A DNA stretch of 6,593 nt from Deinococcus sp. (GTDB lineage Bacteria; Deinococcota; Deinococci; Deinococcales; Thermaceae): positions 1 to 6,593 of the forward strand of contig JAMCQK010000218.1 in NCBI GenBank assembly GCA_023382135.1. Direction: 5' to 3'. A program made the position numbers and the translations under genes. The first letter of the stretch is position 1, and the number at the start of each line of letters is the position of its first letter. A model generated the notes under the pieces. The model searched no databases. It was given only the letters and a program-made list of their open reading frames with translations, and had not been told where the DNA came from. Positions 1 through 4,707 of this stretch are shown here, in pieces.

Positions 1-6
1 CGTGTT

Positions 7-55
<49 letters not shown>

Positions 56-68
56 GCTTACATGTGTC

Positions 69-84
69 GATTGAGCGATCAATC
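69..84. repeat. Short perfect inverted repeat GATTGA / TCAATC
   Basis: Six-base arms GATTGA (69-74) and TCAATC (79-84) flank the four bases GCGA. As RNA this would be a 6-bp stem with a GNRA-type tetraloop. It lies about ten bases beyond the broken end of the azlC-like gene, between that gene and the simple repeats. There is no T-run on either side, so it does not look like a terminator. Its role is unknown. Confidence 0.5.
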
Positions 85-93
85 AACTCCGAC

Positions 94-513
94 CTACGGG
101 CAGGTGTAAAGATAGAGCGAGACCCCCGAGCCAATCACGAACGCCAGGCTCCCCCTGCCTTCCTCGAAGGCCTTCAGGCTCACCCCATAGGTCTCGTCGG
201 TCAGAAGAAAAGCCGCCAGCGCCTTGCGAAATCCGCTGGGGCTCACGTGGCGCTTGAGCGAAAATCCGTAAAGCAGGTGCCGTAGGTTAATGAGCGCGGT
301 GGCCAGGATTAAGCCAGCCGTCCCCCCGCCCGCGCTCACCAGGCCAACCGCGGTGAACTGGGCGCTCCCGGCAAACACCAGGAGCGAGAGCGCCTGGGTC
401 TCCCAGGTGGTAAGGCCCGCTTGGCGGGCAAGCGCCGCGAACACCAGCGCAAAGGGGATCACCCCGGGCCAGAGCGGCATGGTGTTTAAAAACCCGCTGC
501 GAAAATCTCTCAC
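94..513 (-). pseudogene. azlC: AzlC-family branched-chain amino acid exporter subunit, C-terminally truncated
   Basis: AzlC is the large membrane subunit of the AzlCD exporter of branched-chain amino acids in the cytoplasmic membrane. From the GTG at 513 the protein has 139 residues and carries family landmarks: FAGSAQF (residues 47-53), NLRHLLYG (76-83) and LTDE (104-107), with hydrophobic helices between them. AzlC proteins are usually about 230 residues. This one stops with TAG just after the hydrophobic stretch GVSLYLY, so the C-terminal membrane helices are missing. The other two frames of 1-93 do not resume AzlC-like sequence, so a single frameshift does not explain the loss, and no azlD is visible. 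The GTG at 513 was preferred over the TTG at 522 because a promoter-like TAGTTT box sits 7 bases before it and its context matches that of the araC start. The gene follows araC by 59 bases. It is either a real pseudogene or a gene cut by an assembly join. Confidence 0.75.
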
Positions 514-520
514 GCTAACC

Positions 521-549
521 AAACTAGCGGCTACCCAAGAAAATGTCTT
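521..549 (-). promoter_or_regulatory. Probable azlC promoter, leaderless type
   Basis: Reading the minus strand, AAGACA (549-544) matches 4 of 6 bases of TTGACA and lies 17 bases before TAGTTT (526-521), which fits the TANNNT form of a -10 box. Seven bases (GGTTAGC) then separate it from the GTG start at 513, too few for a Shine-Dalgarno site. This is the leaderless-mRNA arrangement known from Deinococcota. It is a prediction from spacing and sequence only. Confidence 0.45.
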
Positions 550-572
550 GTACAGAATTGCGCGGTGACACC

Positions 573-1382
573 CTACCGGACAGCCAGCCGGTAAGCTCCG
601 GGCGTCACGCCCACAACCCGCTTAAAGGCGCGCGTGAAGTGGGCTTGGTCGCTAAATCCGGCCTCGAGGGCCACTTCGGCCAAAGGTTGCACCGTGCGCA
701 GGATTCGTTTAGCCTTTTCGACCCGCAGCTGGAGCTGGTAGAGGTGTGGCGGCAGGCCGGTGTGTTGACGGAAGGCCCGCACCAACTGAAAGCGCGATAG
801 ACCGCTCACAGCGGAGAGGGCCCCGAGCGCAACCGGCCGCGACAGATTGTCTTGCAGGTGGCGGAGGGCGCGCTCCAGCGGGGCCCGGGCGGAGGTCTTC
901 TGATCAGGCCGCAAACCCTTGGTATGCCGCGCGAGCAAGGTTCCGATGGCTTCGATCAACAGGCTCGAGCTGGCCAGGGAGCCGGGTCCGTTTTCCCACA
1001 AGCCGCGGTGCGCCCGTTCTAAAAGGGCAAAACAACGTGGGTCCCAGATTACCGGGCCTGGAAGCACGGGTATCTGGCCGGCCGGCAGACCTACCTCGGC
1101 CGCAATCTGCTGCATCCAGGCCACATCGGGATAAAGCATGCGGTACTCCCAGCCTTGTTTGGTTGGGGCATACCCAGTGTGCGCCTCGCCCGGATGCACC
1201 AGCACGATGCTGCCTGCGGGAGCCTGTTGCAGGCCTCCTCCAAGCCAAAACGCCTCGGCGCCGCTAAGCACCACCCCCAGCGCGTAGGTCTCGTGAGTGT
1301 GGCGCGCAAACTCATGGGTCAGATAGTGGGCGTGCAGAGCGTCCAGCTGCTCAAAACGGCGATAGGCGGCGAACTCCCTCAC
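573..1382 (-). CDS. AraC-family transcriptional regulator (cupin sensor plus double HTH)
   Basis: This 269-residue protein has the standard two-domain AraC layout and length. Residues about 20-75 form a cupin-like ligand-binding domain with the histidine-rich HTHE (28-31) and HPGEAH (63-68) segments. Residues about 170-265 form the DNA-binding domain, with a first helix-turn-helix near 184-205 and a second near 233-256; the typical ending GFSDQAHFTRAFKR runs from 242, followed by the family's G-x-TP-x-x-YR motif near 258-265. The start is GTG at 1382, six bases after a TACACT box and without a Shine-Dalgarno site. It follows mutM by 22 bases and precedes the azlC-like gene by 59 bases. AraC-type regulators are often found beside azlC genes, so it may control that exporter in response to an amino acid or related ligand. 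The ligand cannot be read from the sequence. Confidence 0.93.
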   Translation of the reverse strand: MREFAAYRRFEQLDALHAHYLTHEFARHTHETYALGVVLSGAEAFWLGGGLQQAPAGSIVLVHPGEAHTGYAPTKQGWEYRMLYPDVAWMQQIAAEVGLPAGQIPVLPGPVIWDPRCFALLERAHRGLWENGPGSLASSSLLIEAIGTLLARHTKGLRPDQKTSARAPLERALRHLQDNLSRPVALGALSAVSGLSRFQLVRAFRQHTGLPPHLYQLQLRVEKAKRILRTVQPLAEVALEAGFSDQAHFTRAFKRVVGVTPGAYRLAVR

Positions 1383-1388
1383 GCTAAC

Positions 1389-1394
1389 AGTGTA
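1389..1394 (-). promoter_or_regulatory. Possible -10 box of a leaderless araC promoter
   Basis: TACACT (1394-1389, minus strand) fits the TANNNT form and is separated by GTTAGC (six bases) from the GTG start of the AraC-type gene. No convincing -35 box is present at 17 or 18 bases upstream; the bases there are AGTAAA or AAGTAA. The box overlaps nothing else, lying in the 22-base gap after mutM. The bases GTTAGCGTGAG at this start recur exactly at the azlC start. Confidence 0.4.
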
Positions 1395-1404
1395 GCTTCG
1401 GGCT

Positions 1405-2205
1405 TCACTTGTTTACTTGGCACCTTGGGCAGAAGTGGCTGCCCCGCTGCCCCACAGCGATCCTCTCAATGGGTGTTCCGCAGCGCAGGCAGGGCAGGCC
1501 TTTACGCTGGTAGACCTGGTGCTCGTGCTGGAAATACCCGGGTTCACCGCTGGGCTGCTGGTAGCTGTTGTCGGACAGGGTGGAGCCGCCTTTTTCCAGC
1601 GCACGGCCAATCACGTCGCGGATTGCATGGTGGAGCCTTGCAATCTCCCCGGGCTTCAAGGAGCGCGCTCTGCGCAGGGGGTGAATTCTTGCCTGCCAGA
1701 GCGATTCATCCACATAGATATTTCCCACGCCCGCCACCGCTTCCTGCATCAGAAGGATGTCTTTGATTGTTCGCCTGGTCTTGGCCAGGGAGGCCTGGAG
1801 CTTTTCAGGGGTGAAATCCGAGCTGAGAGGTTCCGGCCCCATCTTGGCAAGCAAAGGAAGCCCCGAATAATCTCCGGCGTCCACCACCCACCACTTTCCA
1901 AAGCGCCTGGCGTCGGTAAAGTAAAGCCGTTGTTTGGGCAGCTCCAACGTGACGCGCAGGTGGCTGGCGGGTTCAAAGCGGAATCCGCCGGTCATGCCAA
2001 GATGAACAATCAATTCAAGATTTTTGTCGAGCCCGAAGATCAAAAATTTTCCCCGGCGGCCAGCCGAAACTACTGTGCGGCCTTGAGCCAGATCGGTGCG
2101 GCGGTACTTGTGTGGGTCCTGGTGTTTGATGCGCCCGATCTTCTGGCCCAGAAGGTGCGGTTCGAGGATTCGCCGGGTGGTTTCGACTTCGGGGAGTTCG
2201 GGCAT
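1405..2205 (-). CDS. mutM: Formamidopyrimidine-DNA glycosylase (Fpg/MutM)
   Basis: MutM removes oxidised purines such as 8-oxoguanine and formamidopyrimidines from DNA and cleaves the strand at the resulting abasic site, in the cytoplasmic base excision repair pathway. The 266-residue length is typical and every key element is present: the N-terminal PELPEVE with catalytic Pro2 and Glu3, the conserved Lys53 (GRRGKF), the void-filling residues Met71 (HLGMTG) and Arg101-Phe102 (DARRFG), the GVGNIY segment with Asn162 of the helix-two-turn-helix, and a C-terminal zinc finger with Cys239, Cys242, Cys259 and Cys262, including Arg254. The start is ATG because the protein must begin with the catalytic proline. 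The start has no Shine-Dalgarno site, but a TACCCT box (2219-2214) lies 8 bases before it, which may mean a leaderless transcript. The gene lies 28 bases after the SDR gene and 22 before araC, with no functional link evident. Confidence 0.98.
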   Translation of the reverse strand: MPELPEVETTRRILEPHLLGQKIGRIKHQDPHKYRRTDLAQGRTVVSAGRRGKFLIFGLDKNLELIVHLGMTGGFRFEPASHLRVTLELPKQRLYFTDARRFGKWWVVDAGDYSGLPLLAKMGPEPLSSDFTPEKLQASLAKTRRTIKDILLMQEAVAGVGNIYVDESLWQARIHPLRRARSLKPGEIARLHHAIRDVIGRALEKGGSTLSDNSYQQPSGEPGYFQHEHQVYQRKGLPCLRCGTPIERIAVGQRGSHFCPRCQVNK

Positions 2206-2233
2206 GTACTCACAGGGTATAGGGTTTGGGCGC

Positions 2234-3130
2234 TCAGAGGTTAATTGGCCGGAATTTCAGAATTGCGGGAAGTTCGGCCTCGAGGCCTCTCCACTCCAAC
2301 CGGAAAGTTTTGAGCATCGCATCCGGCTCGGCCGTGTTCCCCGCTTTGAGCATCTTGTATTGATCGAGCGTAATGGGACTGAAAGGAAGCAGGTTCATGA
2401 CTGGAACCAGCAGGTCCATCAGAACAAGTGGAACCGGTAAAAGCGGTTTGTGCAAACCAAGGGTATTGCGCACCAAGAGCGACAACTCGCGGAAGGTGTA
2501 TTCCCTGGGGCCCACCAGGTTGTAGGCCTGGCCTATGGTCTCTGGGTTTGTCAGTGACTGGGCAAACGCCTCGGCCGCGTCGCCCACCCAGATGGGCCGG
2601 AAAGGAAAACTGCCATCGCCAATCTGGGGAATGAAGGGAGCGGGCGCTTTCACCAGACCCTTGAGCACGGTTCCAAAGAAATTGTCGCCTGGGCCGAATA
2701 CCAGGCTGGGCCGGAAGATGGTCCAGTCCAGCTTTGAAGACCGCACCAGTTCTTCGGCCTCGGCCTTGGTCTCAAAGTAGCGGCTGCCGGTTCCAGGCCT
2801 TGCACCGAGTGCCGACATGTGGATCAGGCGCGTAACACCCGAGGAGTTCATCGCGGCCACAGTATTTGCCACTCCTTCTACATGGGCCTGATGGAAGCTC
2901 TGGCCTCTGGTCTCGCGGATGATGCCAACCAGGTAGACCACGGCGTCCTGGCCGGAGGCCGCTTCTGCTAGGCCTTGACCGGTAACGGCGTTGCCAGTGA
3001 CATACCCCACTCCCCCAAGCGGGCCAACAGCGCGGCGCGAGAGCACGGTGACCTGGTGCTGGTCGCGAGCAAGCCTCGAGGCCAGATGTATCCCGATAAA
3101 ACCGGAACCGCCAAGCAGCAGAATTTTCAT
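2234..3130 (-). CDS. NAD(P)-binding SDR-family protein, NDUFA9-like
   Basis: This 298-residue protein is an atypical or extended short-chain dehydrogenase/reductase of the kind annotated as complex I NDUFA9-subunit family or NAD-dependent epimerase. The nucleotide-binding Rossmann motif GGSGFIG is at residues 7-13. The stretch HMSALGA holds Ser106, and SRYFETKAEAE supplies Tyr118 and Lys122 in YxxxK spacing. RPSLVFGPGDNF (140-151) and FRPIWVGD (177-184) are also typical of the family. The substrate is unknown; bacterial relatives have been linked to quinone or lipid metabolism and to assembly roles, none of which can be tested here. The ATG at 3130 was chosen because the protein then begins MKILLLGGSG and a GAGG sits 3 bases upstream. 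A GTG at 3148 would add six residues without homology. It is the first gene of the minus-strand series SDR, mutM, araC, azlC. Confidence 0.88.
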   Translation of the reverse strand: MKILLLGGSGFIGIHLASRLARDQHQVTVLSRRAVGPLGGVGYVTGNAVTGQGLAEAASGQDAVVYLVGIIRETRGQSFHQAHVEGVANTVAAMNSSGVTRLIHMSALGARPGTGSRYFETKAEAEELVRSSKLDWTIFRPSLVFGPGDNFFGTVLKGLVKAPAPFIPQIGDGSFPFRPIWVGDAAEAFAQSLTNPETIGQAYNLVGPREYTFRELSLLVRNTLGLHKPLLPVPLVLMDLLVPVMNLLPFSPITLDQYKMLKAGNTAEPDAMLKTFRLEWRGLEAELPAILKFRPINL

Positions 3131-3141
3131 TGGCCTCGTTT

Positions 3142-3258
3142 CTAGCACGAGCTTTTTCCTGGGTTCGGCAGCTCCAAAACATCCGCCAGGCTAAAGCGCT
3201 CGCGTCCCACCACCAAATATAAGGCGCGGGCTTGCAGCCCTTCGGTTGCGGTACGCAT
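3142..3258 (-). CDS. Possible small protein or gene remnant, unknown function
   Basis: This is not recognised. From the ATG at 3258 the frame gives 38 residues, including RALYLVVGRERFSLADVLEL, and ends 11 bases before the SDR start. The same frame is open upstream to the TAG at 3361-3363, giving 72 sense codons in all. The added part includes AELFIGPTTKTYM, which also looks protein-like, yet it contains no ATG, GTG or TTG start. There is no Shine-Dalgarno site before the ATG. The options are a true small gene co-transcribed with the SDR gene, a decayed or frameshifted gene that has lost its start, or chance. An ATG at 3341 in another frame (MSRLIIFLLGF) could be the lost start if there was a frameshift in the T-rich stretch near 3313-3330. 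Confidence 0.35.
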   Translation of the reverse strand: MRTATEGLQARALYLVVGRERFSLADVLELPNPGKSSC

Positions 3259-3447
3259 GTAAGTCTTGGTTGTGGGTCCAATGAACAGTTCAGCGCGTGA
3301 TCGCCGGCAAAACCTAAAAGAAAAATGATCAACCGGGACATAATTCTTCGTTGCGGGAGGCTAGATAGTGAAGAAGATTTTGGTCTTGGCCTCGAGGCCC
3401 GGGCCGCTTTTGTTCATCGCGTCCAAAGGCCTGCTGGTTTTGCCCGC
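3149..3447. other. Intergenic stretch between thioesterase and SDR genes
   Basis: This 299-base stretch lacks a confident gene. It holds the open minus-strand frame ending at 3142, a tiny plus-strand frame at 3368-3451, and two overlapping palindromes, GGCCTCGAGGCC (3388-3399) and GGCCCGGGCC (3396-3405). It also holds a small 5-bp hairpin GGGCT/AGCCC near 3229-3241. There is no T-run after either structure, so no good terminator for the thioesterase gene is seen. A promoter for the SDR gene should lie here, but no box stands out. Confidence 0.6.
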
Positions 3448-3451
3448 CTAA
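3368..3451 (+). CDS. Very small open frame with a strong ribosome binding site
   Basis: A GTG at 3368 is preceded by GGGAGG (3355-3360) at the good distance of 7 bases. The product would be 27 residues, beginning MKKILVLASRPG and otherwise hydrophobic, ending with TAA at 3449-3451, where it overlaps the last codon of the minus-strand thioesterase gene. It is not recognised. It may be a leftover start of a lost gene, a membrane microprotein, or chance. The ribosome binding site is its only real support. Confidence 0.2.
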   Translation: MKKILVLASRPGPLLFIASKGLLVLPA

Positions 3452-3810
3452 CCATCTACCGGAGTGGGTTTTCCGTCCGGTCCCAAAGCCACGTACGTTA
3501 AGTTGCCCCGAGTGGCCAGTATCCTGGGTGTATCCAGCCGTTCTTTGAAGACCTCAACTTCAACCGTGAGCGAGGTACGGCCTACCCTAACCACCCTGGC
3601 GATAATCTCGAGCATGTCCCCCACGCGGATGGGCACCTCGAAAACAACCTCGCCGACTCGTACGGTGACAATCGGCTTCTTGGCCCGCCGCACTGCTGCG
3701 TACCCACCCACTTTGTCCATCAGCCCCAGCACAAAACCGCCAAAGGCGGCGCCATTGGGGTTGGCATGCTCAGGAAAGACCAGTTCAAGGGTTCTTACTT
3801 CATTCTCCAT
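3448..3810 (-). CDS. Acyl-CoA thioesterase, hotdog fold (YciA/BFIT type)
   Basis: Enzymes of this family hydrolyse acyl-CoA to free fatty acid and CoA in the cytoplasm, often as a hexamer. The protein has 120 residues, a single hotdog domain, which is the usual size. The family signature HANPNGAAFGGFVLGLMD (residues 15-32) places the conserved Asn residues and Asp32, equivalent by position to the catalytic Asp of YciA. VTVRVGEVVFEVPIRVGD (48-65) forms the CoA-binding strand region, and LTYVALGPDGKP (104-115) is the usual ending. The ATG at 3810 was chosen because GGTGGAG lies directly before it; extending to the GTG at 3930 would add 40 residues unlike the family. Chain-length preference cannot be read. 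Two inverted repeats upstream suggest that a repressor controls it. Confidence 0.93.
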   Translation of the reverse strand: MENEVRTLELVFPEHANPNGAAFGGFVLGLMDKVGGYAAVRRAKKPIVTVRVGEVVFEVPIRVGDMLEIIARVVRVGRTSLTVEVEVFKERLDTPRILATRGNLTYVALGPDGKPTPVDG

Positions 3811-3820
3811 AACTCCACCA

Positions 3821-3826
3821 ATTGTA
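3821..3826 (-). promoter_or_regulatory. Possible proximal -10 box of the thioesterase gene
   Basis: TACAAT (3826-3821, minus strand) lies 10 bases before the ATG and 8 bases downstream of the inverted repeat at 3835-3856. No good -35 box is present; the bases 17 upstream are GATACA, inside the repeat. Transcription from here would give a very short leader that would include little or none of the GGTGGAG site, so the distal box at 3874-3879 may be the one in use. Confidence 0.35.
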
Positions 3827-3834
3827 TTGGGCAA

Positions 3835-3856
3835 CCGCCAGACTGTATCCTGGCGG
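3835..3856. promoter_or_regulatory. Inverted repeat, candidate operator of the thioesterase gene
   Basis: The arms CCGCCAG (3835-3841) and CTGGCGG (3850-3856) are perfectly complementary and separated by 8 bases. The repeat covers the -35 region of the proximal promoter, where a bound dimer would block transcription. There is no T-run beside it, so it is unlikely to be a terminator. The regulator is unknown; a TetR-type fatty acid repressor would be a natural guess but is not supported by anything visible. Confidence 0.45.
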
Positions 3857-3873
3857 CGAGACTGCCTGGGTAA

Positions 3874-3879
3874 AGTATA
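3874..3879 (-). promoter_or_regulatory. Possible distal -10 box of the thioesterase gene
   Basis: TATACT (3879-3874, minus strand) differs from TATAAT at one base. The bases at -35 with a 17-base spacer are ATTCGG, a poor match, and lie in the palindrome at 3895-3910. A transcript from here would have a leader of roughly 55-60 bases, long enough to contain the whole Shine-Dalgarno site of the thioesterase gene. Confidence 0.4.
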
Positions 3880-3894
3880 GGCGGGCGTTCTCGC

Positions 3895-3910
3895 TGCCGA
3901 ATTTTCGGCA
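3895..3910. promoter_or_regulatory. Palindrome, second candidate operator
   Basis: Arms TGCCGAA (3895-3901) and TTCGGCA (3904-3910) are perfectly complementary, with only TT between them, giving a compact 16-base site. It overlaps the -35 position of the distal promoter of the thioesterase gene. A two-base spacer is too short for a stable RNA hairpin without opening pairs, which favours a protein-binding site. Confidence 0.45.
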
Positions 3911-3955
3911 CGGGAGACCGCAGCTCCCACGTGCTAGATAAATACGCCCTAACTG

Positions 3956-3983
3956 AATAAAAGCCTAAGCTCGGCCCGAGCCC
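3956..3983 (-). terminator. Possible intrinsic terminator after the dehydratase gene
   Basis: On the minus strand GGGCTCG (3983-3977) can pair with CGAGCTT (3973-3967) around a GGC loop, with five normal pairs and two G-U pairs at the base. Four bases later comes TTTTATT (3962-3956). It lies 53 bases beyond the dehydratase stop. The gap between stem and T-run and the three-base loop make it only moderately convincing. Confidence 0.4.
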
Positions 3984-4036
3984 GCCTGTTTTGGTTTTGC
4001 TCTAGTGCCCAGATATTTTATCGCTACCCGGGCAGC

Positions 4037-4381
4037 CTAACTGCCTTTGTAAACATCGTCGGTTTTGGCCGCCATGATCAAATCATTCTGGTGAACCCCT
4101 TTGATTTTGTGCGTCCACCAACTCACCGTGACTTTTCCCCACTCGGTCAGAATTGCCGGGTGGTGGCCCTCTTCTTCGGCAATTCGGCCAACGTGGTCCG
4201 TGAACTGAAGCGCCTCGGCAAAATTCTTGAAACGATACTCCTTTTCCAGCCGGGGTATCTGGTCTCTTATCTCTAAGCGCCAACCAGGAAGCTGTGAAAG
4301 CCGCGTCCGCACGACGGCCAAGTCCAGCGGTGGTTCATCGCCTCGGCAGGCGGTGCATTTGAGGTTCGATAGTTCGCTCAT
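4037..4381 (-). CDS. Pterin-4a-carbinolamine dehydratase (PCD/DCoH/PhhB)
   Basis: This enzyme dehydrates 4a-hydroxy-tetrahydrobiopterin to quinonoid dihydropterin, recycling the pterin cofactor of aromatic amino acid hydroxylases; some bacterial members serve pterin chemistry in other ways. The protein has 114 residues, a usual length. The catalytic region is intact: EEGHHPAI with His73 and His74, then VSWWTHKIKG with His91, and Asp100 in HQNDLIMA. The N-terminal KCTACRGDEPPL has Cys9 and Cys12, common in bacterial members. The start is ATG, with GGAGG four bases before it. No phenylalanine hydroxylase or pterin gene is in this window, so the partner is unknown. It lies downstream of the tRNA terminator and is probably transcribed from its own promoter, though no clear boxes were found. 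Confidence 0.95.
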   Translation of the reverse strand: MSELSNLKCTACRGDEPPLDLAVVRTRLSQLPGWRLEIRDQIPRLEKEYRFKNFAEALQFTDHVGRIAEEEGHHPAILTEWGKVTVSWWTHKIKGVHQNDLIMAAKTDDVYKGS

Positions 4382-4430
4382 AACTCCTCCGATCAGCCCC
4401 TGTTCAGCGTTATTGTGCGTTATTTGGAGC

Positions 4431-4444
4431 GCCAGGATACTGGC
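4431..4444. promoter_or_regulatory. Inverted repeat GCCAG / CTGGC upstream of the dehydratase gene
   Basis: The arms GCCAG (4431-4435) and CTGGC (4440-4444) are separated by GATA. The repeat lies 50 bases before the dehydratase ATG and just beyond the tRNA terminator. Its half-site resembles that of the repeat before the thioesterase gene: the 11 bases CGCCAGGATAC (4430-4440) recur there on the other strand (3845-3855). It may be a shared regulator site or coincidence. Confidence 0.3.
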
Positions 4445-4454
4445 ACTGCCTACA

Positions 4455-4486
4455 ATAAAAAGAGACCAGCACTCTGGTGCCGGTCT
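4455..4486 (-). terminator. Intrinsic terminator of the initiator tRNA gene
   Basis: On the minus strand a 10-bp stem (4486-4477 with 4472-4463, one G-U pair, otherwise perfect) closes a four-base CAGA loop and is followed directly by CTTTTTATT. It begins four bases after the tRNA CCA end. This is a textbook rho-independent terminator and should isolate the tRNA from the dehydratase gene downstream. Confidence 0.92.
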
Positions 4487-4490
4487 AAAA

Positions 4491-4567
<77 letters not shown>

Positions 4568-4577
4568 CCGCCTTGAC

Positions 4578-4606
4578 ACACTATCAAAGCTACGGGGGAC
4601 TGTCAA
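4578..4606 (-). promoter_or_regulatory. Promoter of the initiator tRNA gene
   Basis: A perfect TTGACA (4606-4601, minus strand) is followed after exactly 17 bases by TAGTGT (4583-4578), which fits the TANNNT -10 form. Transcription would begin only a few bases before the tRNA 5' end at 4567. This is the strongest promoter in the window, as expected for a stable RNA. Confidence 0.9.
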
Positions 4607-4663
4607 CCAAAACCTGTCACCCTTGGGATTGGTCATTGTCCGCCGGGAAAACAACACCCCTCA

Positions 4664-4672
4664 TGCTAGAAT
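4664..4672 (+). promoter_or_regulatory. Extended -10 promoter of the TPR gene
   Basis: TGC followed by TAGAAT (4667-4672) forms an extended -10 element with five of six bases matching TATAAT. No good -35 box is found 17 bases upstream (GGAAAA), which is acceptable for an extended -10 promoter. The start codon is 35 bases downstream, leaving room for the GGGGGA ribosome binding site. It diverges from the tRNA promoter. Confidence 0.55.
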
Positions 4673-4707
4673 ATCGCCGGAATGGAGTCACAAACGGGGG
4701 ATACGCT

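Noticed and set aside
746..1267. 173-codon plus-strand frame opposite the AraC-type gene
   Set aside because: It is a low-complexity Arg/Pro/Gly-rich translation, typical of an antisense shadow in GC-rich DNA.
1417..2244. 275-codon plus-strand frame opposite mutM
   Set aside because: It is the antisense shadow of a complete, clearly functional mutM gene and shows no recognisable domain.
2772..3341. 189-codon minus-strand frame overlapping the SDR gene start
   Set aside because: Most of it is the SDR gene read in the wrong frame. Only its first part (from ATG 3341) is of interest, and that is covered under the small open frame.
3388..3405. Overlapping GGCCTCGAGGCC and GGCCCGGGCC palindromes as a terminator
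   Set aside because: There is no loop and no T-run on either strand. The first matches the over-represented CTCGAG word and is more likely part of that pattern.
3142..3450. Stop codon read-through from the thioesterase gene
   Set aside because: The thioesterase frame continues past its TAG with only one more TAG before 3142, but the protein already ends at the usual family length and nothing suggests recoding.
3811..3930. Longer thioesterase start at GTG 3930
   Set aside because: It would add 40 residues not seen in hotdog thioesterases and run through the palindromes and promoter boxes. ATG 3810 has a good ribosome binding site.
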